From Endocalyx cinctus (taxonomy: Eukaryota > Ascomycota > Sordariomycetes > Amphisphaeriales > Apiosporaceae), in contig BCKC01000003.1 of the NCBI GenBank assembly GCA_001600455.1, forward strand, positions 4,386,754-4,450,753: DNA of 64,000 nt, in the 5' to 3' direction. A program made the position numbers and the translations under genes. Position 1 is the first letter of the stretch, and every line of letters begins with the position of its first letter. The notes beneath the pieces were generated by a model. The model had not been told where the DNA came from and did not search any database. It saw only the letters and a program-made list of their open reading frames with translations. Positions 1-12,210 of this stretch are shown piece by piece.

Positions 1-1592
1 GTCTCAATTCCGAGGGACAGAGGAGTGACGTCGAGAAGGAGAAGGTCCTTGACCTCACCAGAGAGGACAGCACCCTGGATAGCAGCACCGATAGCAACCG
101 CCTCATCGGGGTTGACCGACTTGGCGGGCTCACGACCGAAGATGCTCTTGACGGACTCGGAAACCTTGGGCATACGAGTCATACCACCAACGAGGATAAC
201 CTCCTGGATGTCCTTAGCCTGCAAGTTGGCGTCCTTCAGGGCCTTGCGAACAGGCTCGATGGTCTTGCTGATCAAAGGATCCATCATACTCTCAAGCTGG
301 GCACGAGTCATCTTAGAGTTGATGTGTTTGGGACCGGAAGCGTCGGCAGTGATGAAAGGCAGGCTGATGTCGGTCTGGAGGGAGGAAGAAAGCTCGATCT
401 TAGCCTTCTCAGCAGCCTCACGAATTCGCTGGATGGCCATGCGGTCGTTGGAGAGATCGATACCGGAATCTTTCTTGAACTGCTGAACCAAGTGGCGGAC
501 GAGAGTAATATCGAAATCCTCACCACCCAAGTGGGTATCACCGTTGGTGGACTTGACCTCGAAAACACCGTTCTGGATCTCAAGAACCGAGATATCGAAA
601 GTACCACCACCAAGATCGTAGACGGCGACGACTCGGTCAGCCTCCTTCTCAAGACCATAGGCCAAGGCGGCAGCAGTAGGCTCGTTGACAACACGGAGAA
701 CGTTAAGACCGGCGATCTGACCGGCATCCTTGGTAGCTTGACGCTGAGAGTCGTTGAAGTAAGCGGGAACAGTAACGACGGCGTTCTTGACAGGCTTGCT
801 CAGATACGACTCAGCAGTCTCCTTCATCTTGTTGAGGACGAAACCGCCGATCTGGGAAGGAGAGTATTTCTCGCCACGGGCCTCTACCCAAGCGTCGCCG
901 TTGTTGTGCTGTACAATTTTGTAGGGGACCTCTTTGATATCTCTCTGTACCTCGGCGTCCTTGAACTTTCGGCCGATTAATCGCTTAGTGGCAAAGAGAG
1001 TGTTCTCAGGGTTTACAACGGCTTGACGCTTGGCAGCAACACCCACAAGTCTCTCGCCATCAGCAGCGAAGGCAACGACGGATGGAGTTGTCCGGGCACC
1101 TTTGAAAAAAATTAGCATTGGTACTCATGGGATTTTTTTTTTTTTTTCCCTCTTTTATTTTCAAAATATTGATGGATTGGTTTGAGCTAGCTTACCTTCT
1201 GAGTTCTCAATAATTCTGGGTACCTTGCCTTCCATGATGGCAACAGCAGAATTTGTTGTACCTGCGTTTCATATAGTTAGAAAAATGAGACCAAGAAAAA
1301 AGAAGACAATTTGAGATTCCGTGTTAGAAATGCTTACCAAGATCGATACCGATAACGGCACCCTGTACTTTTCCTTCGGTAGACTCATATCGAGCAAAGG
1401 TAGAACCCAGAGGTTTTCTCATAGGCGCAGCCCATCGCGGAGCAGCGGAAACAGAGCGGGGAAGCTATTAAGAAGATATAATTAATTAGTTTAACAGATC
1501 CTATACATTCTTTTCTAGTGCTAGAGGTAGAATTGAAAAGATGAAAGTGATGCGCCCAAACTTACAGCTCTAGTGAACCTCGACGCCAACAT
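1..1592 (-). CDS. SSC1: Mitochondrial heat shock protein 70 (DnaK family), 5' part
   Basis: This is the ATP-driven chaperone of the mitochondrial matrix, motor of the TIM23 import machinery and a folding factor. I read four exons: 1592-1566, 1464-1338, 1261-1196 and 1099-1, with GT-AG introns that restore one frame. The protein starts MLASRFTRA, followed by an Arg/Ser/Ala-rich stretch without early acidic residues, as expected of a matrix presequence. The mature part begins [18 protein letters not shown] (phosphate-1 loop). Later come [14 protein letters not shown] (phosphate 2), [11 protein letters not shown] and [13 protein letters not shown] (adenosine region). The [13 protein letters not shown] context and the presequence point to the mitochondrial rather than the cytosolic or ER paralogue. 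The window edge cuts the gene soon after the segment LSLGIET, so most of the substrate-binding domain is missing. The family assignment is certain and the symbol very likely. Confidence 0.95.
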
Positions 1593-1772
1593 GATGAATG
1601 GCTTAACTATGCGAAAGGTTAAAAATGAAAAGAGGGTGAAAGGAGAGTGCGGAGTGCGGAGTAAGGAATTAAAGGGTTTATTATATTTTTATTGTATAAT
1701 ACAGGAGGTGAGTGAGGGAAGGATTAGATTTATTGTGAGAGTTGGTGATGGGAGGAGAGTATATGTATAAAG

Positions 1773-1780
1773 GAAAGTTC
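1773..1780. promoter_or_regulatory. Possible heat-shock-element half-palindrome upstream of SSC1
   Basis: The sequence GAAAGTTC fits two inverted nGAAn units (GAA-nn-TTC). It lies about 180 bp upstream of the SSC1 start codon, and further GAA triplets follow at imperfect spacing. Heat-shock factor normally needs three or more correctly spaced units, so this is only suggestive. Confidence 0.22.
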
Positions 1781-1821
1781 AGAAGAACTACAGAATCTCT
1801 CTTGAAATATTTTTCGCGAGC

Positions 1822-1842
1822 TTTTTTTTTTTTTTTTTTTTA
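1822..1842. repeat. Poly-T tract (21 nt)
   Basis: Uninterrupted T run in the SSC1 upstream region; one of many long A/T homopolymers in this window. Confidence 0.9.
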
Positions 1843-3382
1843 ATGATGGGACCCGTAGAAGAATTCTGAGAGCTTCTTTGAGAGCGGTAAAAAGTGGCAA
1901 AACGAAAAAAATAAATATTTACCAATAAAAAAACATGGATAATCCAGTGGACATTGAAAATTTGCTTAGCGTAGTTTAGGTTGACCCTCTCTGCTGAGAA
2001 GGGCGATAAGATAACACTTAGCACTATACTCTGTATACTTAGTGTACCCCAGGGAGGAGTCTCCCCAGCTGCTAGCAAGCTTGAATAACAGAGCACGGTT
2101 CTCTTTATAACGTAATGGGTAGTTATTATGTCATTAATTACTCCGTACTCCGTACTTACAGAATAGATAGACCTCGGGATTATGTTCAATCTATCCCTCT
2201 ATTAGGTAACACTCTATACAAGTACCCGTACACTATATATACGGCGTATGGAGTTAATTTATGATTTATCCATTACTTTTTTTCAGTACAGCTAAGTTAG
2301 TACATATATTTTACGCATTATTTCATATTTATTGTATAATAATGCGTAGGTAGTATCTTGTTTTATTCACACGGATACATTAGAATTGGTACTATTGAAT
2401 ACTGTACTGTTTAGCATATACTTTAAGTAAGTAGGCAGTAGGTACTAGTAGTAATCTATCTATACCTACCTAAGGTACTGTAGGGATAATGATAGTGATA
2501 ATGCTGATGATGATGTAAGTTCTAGTATCCGGATAATCTACCTTGATTAGTATCGTCACCCATATTAATACTACCCAGCTGAATCTACATGCGCAAGTAA
2601 AGAAGTTCTTAGTAGACAAGAGAATACATACCTAGGTAGATAAGTAATACCGCGAAGAGGGTTTCTAAGTTGGGATTTAATCTGTACATTCGTATACATA
2701 TGTAAAAAAATAGAAAATGGAAGATAACAGTAGGGAAAGGAAATATGTATTAGTAGTATAACAGAAAAAAAGAAAGGGTTTAATAACTTGTTCCCTTTGT
2801 ACCTCAAGTCTACTTAACAAATCTAATCACACCTCTATCCATATTTTTGTTATAAGAAGTAATAAATTAGTCAAGAATTCATCTCAAAGAATATAAAATG
2901 AATTGATATTTGATGAAGTTTGAGTTTGTGTTTTATTAGGTAGTTCGTTTGAATAAATGTTCTACTGTATCTAGCCTGCCTCATCTGTATGACCGCTCCA
3001 CGCCATTACGTTCTACATTCTACATTCTACATACATTCTACCAAAGTACCTTGTCGACGCTTACTTACCATATTCTATACAATCAAGTCTCCTCCCTCTA
3101 TCTCTTTCTACTTTACTTCTCTCATCTTTCTTTTCCTTTAATTGATCAAGAAAAATCAACTCCCAAATATCCCACAACTGCTCATAGTAATTCTAATCGA
3201 AATACCAAATAGCATCCCTGACAACGTTAGACCTAATCATAATCGCATTTACCTTCCTAGTCATTCGTCATCCATCTCTCCGAATCTCCACATCTCTCAC
3301 CTCTTTGAATGCGCTATCGATATTCGACGCGACTTGATGAGCTATTCTTGCAATTCTAACCTCGATATCCGCCTTTGGCATC

Positions 3383-6026
3383 ATGGCCATCGACGAGGAA
3401 GCCAGGTAACACACGCGTCTCCCTTTATTCACTCCTTTGTTTCCCCCCCCCTTGTTATTACTCGTACCGTATGAGGGGCGAAGTGGGAGGGATGGATCTA
3501 AGAACGAGGATAAGACTGAATCTAAGAACAAGGAAAAAGAAGAGGACGTGGACGAGAACGAAGACAAGGATGAGGGGTGAGAGTGAACTTAAGCTGATTT
3601 CAAATACTTCCTAGCTTATGGCCAACTGAAGGTCTACTTCTCAAGCGTGATCGAAAACACTACCGTACCAATATATCTCCAATGTTAGTCACCTCCGCAA
3701 CCCTTGGAAGATAGTATATATACTCCAGTATAGTAATTGCATATCGTTTCATATCTAACCGTACGCTAACTTAACTACCTACTCTTCGTTTCTTCTCCCT
3801 AGCCACTTTCAATTACGATCGCTGCTGAGCGCAGAGAAACACGATATCCTCTATTACCCGGCCGGCGTCAATAATACCCACATCACGAGACTCAACACCA
3901 CCACCCGCGAGTGCGAGACCATCAAAGTTATCAATTTCGACCCCAGATGCTTAGTAGCGAAAAATGGCTGGATCTGCTGTGGCGGCGAACGTGGAGAGTT
4001 TGCCGTTATCCACGACGCTTCGCAAAATGATTCATCCGAAGGCGCATTTAACGATGATTTTCGAACTGCCCTAAATTCCTTCCAATCCTCCGTTAATCAG
4101 TCCGAAGCGTCCGTGTCCCAGCTTCAGAGAGAGATGCTAAGCATGGTCGAGCAGCGGCTAAATAGTCCGTCCAAGACCTGGTCTGCTACGAACCACAAAT
4201 TTGGTAATGATCGCGTCAACTGTATCACTATGTGGCAACCTGCCGACGACGAACCCATACATTATTCCTGTCCAGTCGCTGTTCTAGCCAATAACGATAA
4301 ATCAGTCACCGTTGTCGGTCTCCAAGACGGCGAGCAGCTCGACGAACTAGAGTATCCCGACTGCGTGAACCGAGCCGTCATTTCGCCCGATGGTACTCTT
4401 CTAATCGCCATTTGCGATGATCCGTTCCTCTATTCGCACGCGCGATGCGTCATTTCTTACAAGGGCAAGAAGGAAATCTATAAATGGGTACCTCTACCGA
4501 GAATACGACTCAAAGCTCAGATAGGTCATTCAGACGGCCGAGGAAGTTTTGCCGCTTGCTATTCTCCATCGGGGAGGTACTTGGCCATAGGTACGCAGGA
4601 TGGTACCATATCGATATTCGACGTTGCTCTTCTCAAGGACCCCGACGGCGACGACGATCCTTTGATAACCTATTTCAGTTCCGCGCGATCATCCGCCGAC
4701 AGCGGCGCGATTCGAGACATGGCCTTCTCCCCGGGACCCTACGACCTCCTCGCTTGGACCGAACATAGAGGACGGATAGGCATTGCTGATGCCCGTACTA
4801 ACTTCAAGCAAAGGCAGATTATTGCAATCGATTCGCACGACGAGTTCGAGCAATGTTCTCTTAGTGAACGGAGTACCATTGATCCGAGGCTTCTTGATCC
4901 TCGCACCGAGCGCAGCAGTAGTGGCCCGTCGTCGTTACCTAGTCTTCTTAGCCACCTACACAGCCGTCATCTAGCAAGCACGGACCCTTCCGATATATCG
5001 CGGATAAACCATCCTTTTACTTCGGACGAGACGGCAACGTTAGAGAGCATCCAGAACGACCGGCGGCGGCGAGAGGCGCGCGAGCAGAGGGATCAGAGGG
5101 AACCGCAACTTTCGAGGGGGGGCTCAGGCTTGAGATCTTCCATCTGGCCAGAACGGGTAAGTGACCAGACTCGCGGCTTTCGCTCACGGGAGGAGACGAG
5201 AGAAGCTCAACCCCTCGGTCAAGTCGGCGCGTTGAGGGGAGAGTCGGATAGAGACCATGCGCGCAGAATACAGCGTCTAATGAATTTACAGCGTGAGACG
5301 CTGACGCGGTTCATCGATCGTAGCGATCGAAACCACGAGAACCGCGATCAGTCGCAACGGTCGGCCGCCAACGGCGCCGGCGGCAGCCAGGCTCCTACCG
5401 CTACTACCACCACCGCTTCCGCGACGTTGGACCAAGACCGGGACAGGCGCGCGCCCACGCCGCGGCGGAGGAGCTCCATCATGCAGGCGCTGACGCAGAA
5501 CGTCGACAACTTCGCGCAGATCATAAACCGGGCCAACAATCTGAACAGTGAGTTGGGCGGGTCCTCGAGGGAGTCGCCGTCGTGGATAGGCCGCCAGCTA
5601 ACCTCGGGCTGGGCCGACCTCGAAGCTCTTTATAGCATGAGCGGTGTCGATTCCGCGACCCAGGAGCCGTCGGCGCGCACCGAATCCGCCAGCCGCAGGC
5701 TCCGCGGTATCCGCCTCAACAGCGAGAGCTGGGGCGACGACATGACGGCGTTCCGTCGCACCTACACGAGGACGGGCACGAGGGATCACCAGCAGCATCC
5801 GGACGACACGGCGGGTCTTACCTGGAGCGAAGATGGACGGACGCTGTAAGTTTTTTTTTTTTCAGTTTATTAAATGATATCGGAACTACTAGGAAAGATA
5901 AACCATTTTTTTTTTAAGCTAACATGGAGTCACAATTACAGATACGTTGGGGCTGAGGACGGAATATATGAATTCCACGTCAACCTACAGAGTAGGAAGA
6001 TCTTTCCAGAGATCACGCTTCGTTGA
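3383..6026 (+). CDS. DUF2415 / WD-repeat-like fungal protein
   Basis: I propose four exons: 3383-3405, 3615-3683, 3803-5845 and 5942-6026, giving 739 residues. The 23-nt first exon encodes MAIDEEA; joining it to exons 2 and 3 yields a continuous N-terminus (SLWPTEGLLLKR, then HFQLRSLLSAEKHDILYYP). The beta-propeller-like half contains CCGGERGEFAVIHD and YSPSGRYLAIGTQDGTISIF. The segment SGAIRDMAFSPGPYDLLAW followed by TEHRGRIGIADAR matches the DUF2415 domain as I know it. A Gln/Arg/Ser-rich disordered region (about residues 370-620) follows, and the last exon ends with another blade-like strand (YVGAEDGIYEFHV). The family resembles an uncharacterised WD protein of fission yeast (C2A9.03, from memory). 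Its function is unknown; a scaffold or adaptor role is inference. Exons 3-4 are firm, exons 1-2 probable. Confidence 0.85.
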
Positions 6027-6324
6027 AGTGCTAGTTTGACTCTGATATTAACGAGAGAAAAAAAAAGGGGGGGTCGGTATGGTTTGATTTGGAGAAAGGA
6101 GACGATAGCAAGACTCTTATCCCTTTTTCTTTTTTTACCGGTCAAAAGCAAGGCGAAAATAAAAAGAGACAACAAATGACGTCGAAACAGAAAGTTTACG
6201 AAACCCCCGGTATTTTTTGCTGGTTTTGTTTTTCTATATACTATGGAAGCTTGTTTTGTCTTTGTATGCTTCTCTTCTTTTTTTCTTTCCCCTTCCCAAC
6301 TTTCACCAACTTACTAAACTTACG

Positions 6325-6349
6325 ATCACATCACATCACATCACATCAC
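6325..6349. repeat. (ATCAC)5 microsatellite
   Basis: Five perfect copies of a 5-nt unit in the 3' flank of the DUF2415 gene. Confidence 0.9.
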
Positions 6350-6383
6350 ACATTCACGTTTTTCTCTCTTTCTACATGTACGG

Positions 6384-6409
6384 TTTTTTTTTTTTTTTTT
6401 TTTTTTTTT
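6384..6409. repeat. Poly-T tract (26 nt)
   Basis: Uninterrupted T run just downstream of the (ATCAC)5 repeat. Confidence 0.9.
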
Positions 6410-6573
6410 CACGTTCACGAAAGTTCAAAAGGACTAAAGGAGTCGTCGGCATACGATGGGGCGTTTTTTATTTTAATTGATTCCGTTCTCTGGAGTAAAA
6501 TGTAATTATTTGTACATACCAAACACTGTTAGTAGCCACATCGGAGGGGAAAGAGTCTTTTAATTGATTGATG

Positions 6574-6594
6574 TTTTTTTTTTTTTTTTTTTTT
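6574..6594. repeat. Poly-T tract (21 nt)
   Basis: Uninterrupted T run in the convergent spacer. Confidence 0.9.
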
Positions 6595-7420
6595 CTGTCT
6601 CTCATAATAGAGTGAAATTATTTAATACATTTTTATTTAAACCTATTTATGTGTCACGGTTGCAGAAGAAATAAGGGGGAGAAATGTACGTCTTTCAGTA
6701 TCAGTACTCCATAATCGTCTTATAGAAAGTAGAAAGGAAAGGATGAAGGAAGATACGCGAGAGAAAAAGGAGAGAGAGATGTAAACAGGATATCTATTCG
6801 AAATAGGGGTAAGAATTCACTTGTACCAAAAAAAAAAAAAAAACATGTATCTAGCTACTGCCGAATTTCGAATATTAAACCCTGCAACAAGAATGCTTGC
6901 TTGCTTATAAACAAGTAAACGCTGGATCAGCGTGCAAATGGGGCGCATCACCGTAGTTCCTAGCATTGAACCTATTTCTCCTAACCTGACTACCTAAAGA
7001 CAAAGCGCCGTAAGCCGGTACCATCCCACCACGAGAGTGGGAAGGGAAACGGCGAGATTGGAATAAGCTCGAAAGCTAGTACCAGCCTTATGTTGGAAGG
7101 GAGATCTCGTAGAAGTTCAAAAACGGAGTGCGAACATTCTAGGCAGCCTAACCACCGTACAGGACATAATACAACGAGAACGAGTTCTCTCGATAATAGT
7201 TATACCTTGCCATCATATCGTGACCAACCCCCATCCCTCTCGGAAAAAAACACGCACGCACAAAGATAGCCCTGACACCTAGTCGCCTGATACTGTACAA
7301 AACCAAGAGAGGAAATAAGAAAGCATCGAGGTTCGGCCGTATAAACGGATTTGCGAGATCTTGCTAGCTTAGGGGGAAAAACGACAATGCATATTTCAAT
7401 TTACGCTAGAAACGGCCTAC

Positions 7421-8741
7421 TTAGAGCTCTTTTGTTTCAGAAGGGGCAGATAGCTGCAATGCGTCGCCTCTCTCCGCCGATATCACGGGTGGCGTGACCT
7501 CTCCTGATCTATTAGCCGAAAAAAGGTGGGTAAGGTTTGAGTGTTGTACCGGTTCTCTCGTGATGTTCGCGTTGGCGGTTGTTGCCTCGGTCAACTGACG
7601 TTCTAGATATTTGTAAGCATAATGGGAAAAGAAGTGTTCTTGAAGAGTTAAAATTTACCGAGTTCACGAATTCTGTGACGTAACATCTGATTTTCACGGA
7701 CCAGGGATTGCGTCTCGGCCTGGTAGTACGCGCTCTCGTCGCGCACCCCCGACAAGAGAGGGTCGCCCTCGACGCTGATAGAGGTAGACCGCAGCCTCGG
7801 GGACGAAGCGCCGCGGCTCGGCGTCCTGGATCTTCGGTGGAGGGCGTCTCGGGCCATATCGAAAGACGATCGGGGATGAGACAGGGCTGGCGACCGAGGG
7901 GTCGAGGCCGCCGGCGTGGGGAAGGTAGACGACGCTGTGGTGGTATTCTGCTGCGAATGCGGGCCGGAATCGTCGTCTCCGGCGGCCGACTGGCTCTGGC
8001 TGGCCTGGTACTGCTGAATCTGCACCTGCTGCTGGCGTATCATTTGCAATAACCGGTTCTACGAAGAGGAAGTTTCGTCGTCGGGTTAGTCAAAACGCCG
8101 GGAGGGGAGAAGAGAGAAAGTATGGCGTGGGTGGGTCTTTTGTATATATGCCTGCGAATTAAAAAGTATTCCTACGTACCACTTGTGCCTCTTGCTCGGC
8201 CTCGAGCTCTTGGTGAAGCTCTCCGAGACTGGGAGTTCTCGTGTGATGCGGATCGCGAGCTACCAAGGAAGGAGAGGTGGAAAACGACAGGGGGCTGTAG
8301 ACTCTGGAGCCGCTGGCGGTTCCTTCGGCGACCATCTCGCCCGGCGCGGGGACGCCTGGGTCGTTGAGTAGGAGGTTCATAAGAACTGTAGAGCGCCGTC
8401 GACCTGCTTGGGGCGAGGATCGATGCAGAGAAAGAGAGCTGGTTGAAGATCCTACGAATAAAAGTACGTATACGTAAGCTTAGATCATAAGTGGGTGGGG
8501 GAAGAGAGAGAGGGAAGAGATGGGAAAGATCGGCCTATATGAATAAATTTAGACAGAGTGGGGTTGACATACGTCGATTTGGTTCATTTTGAAGACTAGC
8601 ATTCATTGTTGCGGCGGCTTGTAGGGAGGTTGACGGTGAGTGAGGAGCAGGCGGTGGAGAATCACCGTGGGTAACGGTATCCCCGTTTGATCGGGCCTGG
8701 GCATTGTTTTGAGGGGGAAGTGAGTTAATATCTGGAGCCAT
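7421..8741 (-). CDS. Uncharacterised fungal protein with C-terminal coiled coils
   Basis: Four exons (8741-8573, 8451-8180, 8058-7659, 7602-7421) join in frame to give 340 residues; all junctions are GT-AG. The N-terminal third is Pro/Ser/Gln-rich and probably disordered. A short conserved-looking block, RRRSTVLMNLLLNDPG, precedes a first helix (LGELHQELEAEQEAQV followed by a run of Gln, about residues 130-165). A Ser-rich linker with several RS/SP sites follows, typical of phosphorylated disordered regions. A second coiled coil comes from SLVRENQMLRHRIRELERQL (about 265-290). I do not recognise a named family; it looks like a conserved hypothetical protein of filamentous ascomycetes. The start is the only ATG that precedes the first donor in frame. 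Confidence 0.75.
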
Positions 8742-10282
8742 GTTGGCGATAGCTTGTTTAGTATCCTTTGTAAGACACGGTAAACACGTGTATGTTCGTC
8801 CAGATAGCTTCCTAGTTTATACAGAACTTAGACTATGTGGATTAATTACTTGTAAAGCTGGTGGATAGGTAGAAGAAGTATGATGCTGCTAACGGCCCAC
8901 AGGACATAAGACCATGTCTTGGAATTATACGAATTTATATGAATTTCTTTAGGTACCTTAGCGAGCGAGGTTTATGGCATTTTATTGGTGATTTCAGGTT
9001 GAAATATAGGTGATTCTCAGGTGATGCGATTGATGATGTAGAGTTGATCGTATCTTAGATACAGTAGCATCTATTCGGCATGGCGGGTACTGGCGGGGTG
9101 CTTGTGTGGGCTGGTGGGGTACTCGTAATAGCGCATTCTGCTAGGTACTTTTAGTAGGCTACCGTAGCAGCCTAACAGTTTACGTAGCGATCTTAGCCTC
9201 AAATGACAAGGGGAGAGACGTCACGGGGCAATGAGAAAACTACTGGGCAGCTGGACAGCGCTGGGTTGACATAATCGAATATTCCACCACCATCTTTTGG
9301 TTGCTAAAGGCGTAACGACGAAATGCCCTTACGGACTAAGAAAGTGGCAACGGAAGACAACCTTGGAGCTGATAAAATACAATATTGACATCATAAGCTG
9401 TCAAAAAGTCTTTGAGTAAAGTGCGCTAGGACTGGTCACAGACTCAACAAAACAGAGCGTTCTTACTCGATATTGGAGTATAAACTCCCCGGGTTGGAGC
9501 GTACCGGTACGTATTCTTGAATTGCGCTTGGAATGGTACTACCTATGGATTTAGTTCAAAATATCGTATAGAATATTACGGATTATTTTGTGATGTGATA
9601 TCTCCTATAGATTTATCACTATAGAAACGACAAGGAGACCTCATCTTCTGTTATTGCCATTAAACACCCCGTGGACTTCATCAACTAGAGTGCTGTCTTA
9701 GGTTACATAATTTCGATATATTCGACCAGATTGGGCATCGCGGCAAGTTACGAAATTCGGTTCACCCGAGCAATTGGGTTCGGCAAAATCCAATGGATCT
9801 AAAATGTCAAAGAGATCCCAGTCCCTTGTCGTATTGTCAAAGTGTCCTTTCGTATGCACCTGAACCTACCTAACTGGCTGCCTGGCGACCTAGCTGAGTA
9901 ACATGGTCGAACCTCCCAGTTTCCATTTTATTATATCAATGGCAATTGATTAATATTTGATAATGTTATATGCTAACTACACGTACGTGCTCACTACATT
10001 TACTCTGTGTAGTGAGTTTTACCCATGCACATCAAATTGGTACTTACACGTAAACCTGAGCCATGCCGCTTTTATCCTGAACCTTGCATATCATCCATCG
10101 CATCATACAAACCAACAAATCTGTCTACATAGTAAGGAACCTCTGAGAGAGGCATGTAAATAGTAGTCGCCAGTAATTCCCGTGAAAACTGCATCGCCAC
10201 AGTATTTACCTCATTTGTATAAATATACCCTTCAAATCTTGGCATTGAATTATAACCTGGATTAAATGAAGCGAAAAATAAT
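8742..10282. other. Divergent intergenic region
   Basis: This 1.5-kb spacer is shared by the coiled-coil gene and the cyclotransferase-like gene. I see no open frame with coding character, no RNA gene and no repeat of note. Confidence 0.55.
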
Positions 10283-10891
10283 ATGAATCCAGCTACGAAA
10301 CGCCCTCCAACGCCCCCTCCTCTCCCACCAACATCGCAAAAAAGGGATATTCCGGACCAAGCTGCCTCTGCTTATATCGCATCACTTGAAGCGGCGGGAC
10401 CTGATTTTACGCAAACCGCTATCGAAATTCCCACACTGGACGAACAGACCGGCCCGGTATGGTACTTCTTCTACGGCACTCTTACTAAGCCGGAAATTCT
10501 AAAACGCGTGTTGGACGTCGACGAAAAGCCGGATCTAAGACCGGCCAAAATCGTGGGCTACGACCTAGCTTCGTGGGGTCAATACCGAGCACTCGTCGAC
10601 GGTGACACGGGCAGCGAAGTGTACGGGTACGCGCACCAGGTCCGGACGGCCGAGCACGAAAGTAAGCTGGCGTACTACGAGACGAACGCTTATAGACTCC
10701 ACCCTTGCAAAATCAGGTTCTGCGATGACGAGGAACCCCGGGAAGCCTACGGTGACACTTTTATGTACGCAGGGGATGCTGAAGCGTTGAAAAGGGGACG
10801 GTTTGACCGCAAGCTGTGGGAGTATCAGATGGGGTATCAACTACCAAAGTCTTGGAATAACTCTGGCGAGGAGGTTGGGGGAGGTGCGTAA
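10283..10891 (+). CDS. Gamma-glutamylcyclotransferase / AIG2-like protein
   Basis: This is an intronless gene of 202 residues. After a Pro-rich N-terminus (TPPPLPPTSQ), the domain starts at WYFFYGTLTKPEILKRVL; the (F)YGTL turn is the substrate-loop signature of the gamma-glutamylcyclotransferase-like (AIG2) fold. KIVGYDLASWGQYRALV, EVYGYAHQV and LAYYETNAYRLHPCKIRF are the expected core strands. Members release 5-oxoproline from gamma-glutamyl amines or peptides, or act on related isopeptide substrates; the exact substrate cannot be read from sequence. No signal peptide or membrane segment is seen, so it is probably cytosolic. The ATG at 10283 follows an AT-rich leader. Confidence 0.85.
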   Translation: MNPATKRPPTPPPLPPTSQKRDIPDQAASAYIASLEAAGPDFTQTAIEIPTLDEQTGPVWYFFYGTLTKPEILKRVLDVDEKPDLRPAKIVGYDLASWGQYRALVDGDTGSEVYGYAHQVRTAEHESKLAYYETNAYRLHPCKIRFCDDEEPREAYGDTFMYAGDAEALKRGRFDRKLWEYQMGYQLPKSWNNSGEEVGGGA

Positions 10892-11434
10892 TAAGGTAAA
10901 ACTGAACGCAACATTAAAATTATATTAGTGGTAGTTTCTATACTTTTTCTACGTAAGCAAAGCAGGTGATAATACTAGTCGTGTCCGTTGTTCTTTTGAT
11001 CAACGCCAGGTAGTAACGAAACATATATATTATATCATCGTCTTAGCTGGACTGTTATGATACCTACCTATATTTTTCCAAGCCCGGTCTGAACTGTGTT
11101 CATAAGCCGAAATGGATAAATTTGCATAACTTTTAGTCCATCATAGCGGTGGATATACCATAAACGAGAGAGGACCGTTTTCAAGTAGACGACTTCTTGA
11201 GAAGCCGTTCCTTGATTAAATCGGTGTTTTTTGTTTTTCGAGATATATATATATATATCTAAAATGATGCGTGAGCTCACTGGTAAGTAGCTACATAATT
11301 AGATTACGAATATCCTCCCCGAGGGTCGGAGTCTCGCTACTAAAGTATGACAAATTGGTGTACGTATTCTGCCAGGAAATCTTCTGAATATAAGGTAACT
11401 TCGAGCCTCGTAACATTTACTTTAGTTGTCTTAA

Positions 11435-11851
11435 GGCTTCGCCATCAATAGAAGGGCTGGCAAATTCACAACATATGAGCAGCGTGGAGGCCTCCCGTAT
11501 GAGAAACCCGATAGGATTTATGGGCTTACGATAACAAAAAGGCTAGAGCAGCTGCTTCTATGGACAAATGACAGGTTCGAAGGAAAGCCCATTGGCGATA
11601 TCATACGGAGCAGCCCGTTTAATAAAGACGGAAGAGCCGATGGCATTTCCTTTTCTCGTCCTGGAAAAAAAGGAAAGGGGGTTGAGAAGCCTTTAAGTGA
11701 GAATTCAACGGTACCGAGAAAGCGCAACTCTGATAATCATGGCTCAAATTATGCAGAATCTTCACTTTATGGCTGGCTAGTAAGCGCGGGCGTCATGGTA
11801 AGGGAACTTGCGGACGGTTTTATTTGGACGATGAAGCACTCGCGACGTTAA
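11435..11851 (+). pseudogene. Probable remnant of a fungal PD-(D/E)XK-like nuclease-fold protein
   Basis: A stretch open from stop to stop with no start codon reads GGLPYEKPDRIYGLTITK, later IIRSSPFNKDGRADG. Immediately after that, the frame that continues the family pattern is a different one: from 11643 it reads AFPFLVLEKKGKG. Many fungal genes encode proteins in which a PDRIYGL motif and an SPF segment precede a hydrophobic strand ending in ExK (FPFLVLEAK), the PD-(D/E)XK-type core. The change of frame between these two halves, the absent start and the poor match after 11680 indicate a broken copy. Family identification is from memory of the motif order. Confidence 0.4.
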
Positions 11852-12210
11852 TGGGCGAGGGACACTTCGATTGGACTTGATAGCTGCTTGCATAACCTTT
11901 GCCTGGTCTGTGTGAGGATAAGCAGTGTGCATGCAACTCTGGGGTTATATAGGAGCCTGATGTCTAAGGATTATCTACTTGCTAATCCTAGTTATTATCA
12001 AGACCTGCCTTTACCTACTGTTCCTCTTTTGTTGAGCTATGAAATCGGATTTAAAGACCATCTTTTCCAAATGGGTGGCGGTCTATTAATAGGCCGCACG
12101 CAAATTGGGATGATCTCAACTACGTACACACGTCTAGATAACTGGGTAGTTAACAAGACACTTTTTTCATGTATTAACCTTTTTAAATATGCTTATCTAA
12201 GAGACAGTAG

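Larger units (their letters stand above)
1593..3382. other. Divergent intergenic region between SSC1 and the DUF2415 gene
   Basis: This 1.8-kb AT-rich spacer holds both promoters. It contains a 21-T run (1822-1842), a tandem TACTCCGTAC motif (2139-2155) and a TACCTAGGTA palindrome (2629-2638). Short open frames here have no coding character. A pyrimidine-rich stretch at 3050-3150 may lie near the plus-strand transcription start. Confidence 0.6.
6027..7420. other. Convergent 3' intergenic region
   Basis: This lies between two genes that end toward each other. It holds an (ATCAC)5 repeat (6325-6349), a 26-T run (6384-6409) and a 21-T run (6574-6594), with no gene visible. Transcript ends of both neighbours probably fall here. 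Confidence 0.6.

Noticed and set aside
324..980. Open frame of 218 codons on the plus strand opposite SSC1
   Set aside because: It is the mirror frame of Hsp70 genes, caused by their codon bias; such frames have misled annotation before. The minus strand has unmistakable Hsp70 motifs.
1788..2189. 133-codon minus-strand frame upstream of SSC1
   Set aside because: AT-rich chance frame ending in poly-Lys from a poly-T run; it overlaps the SSC1 promoter.
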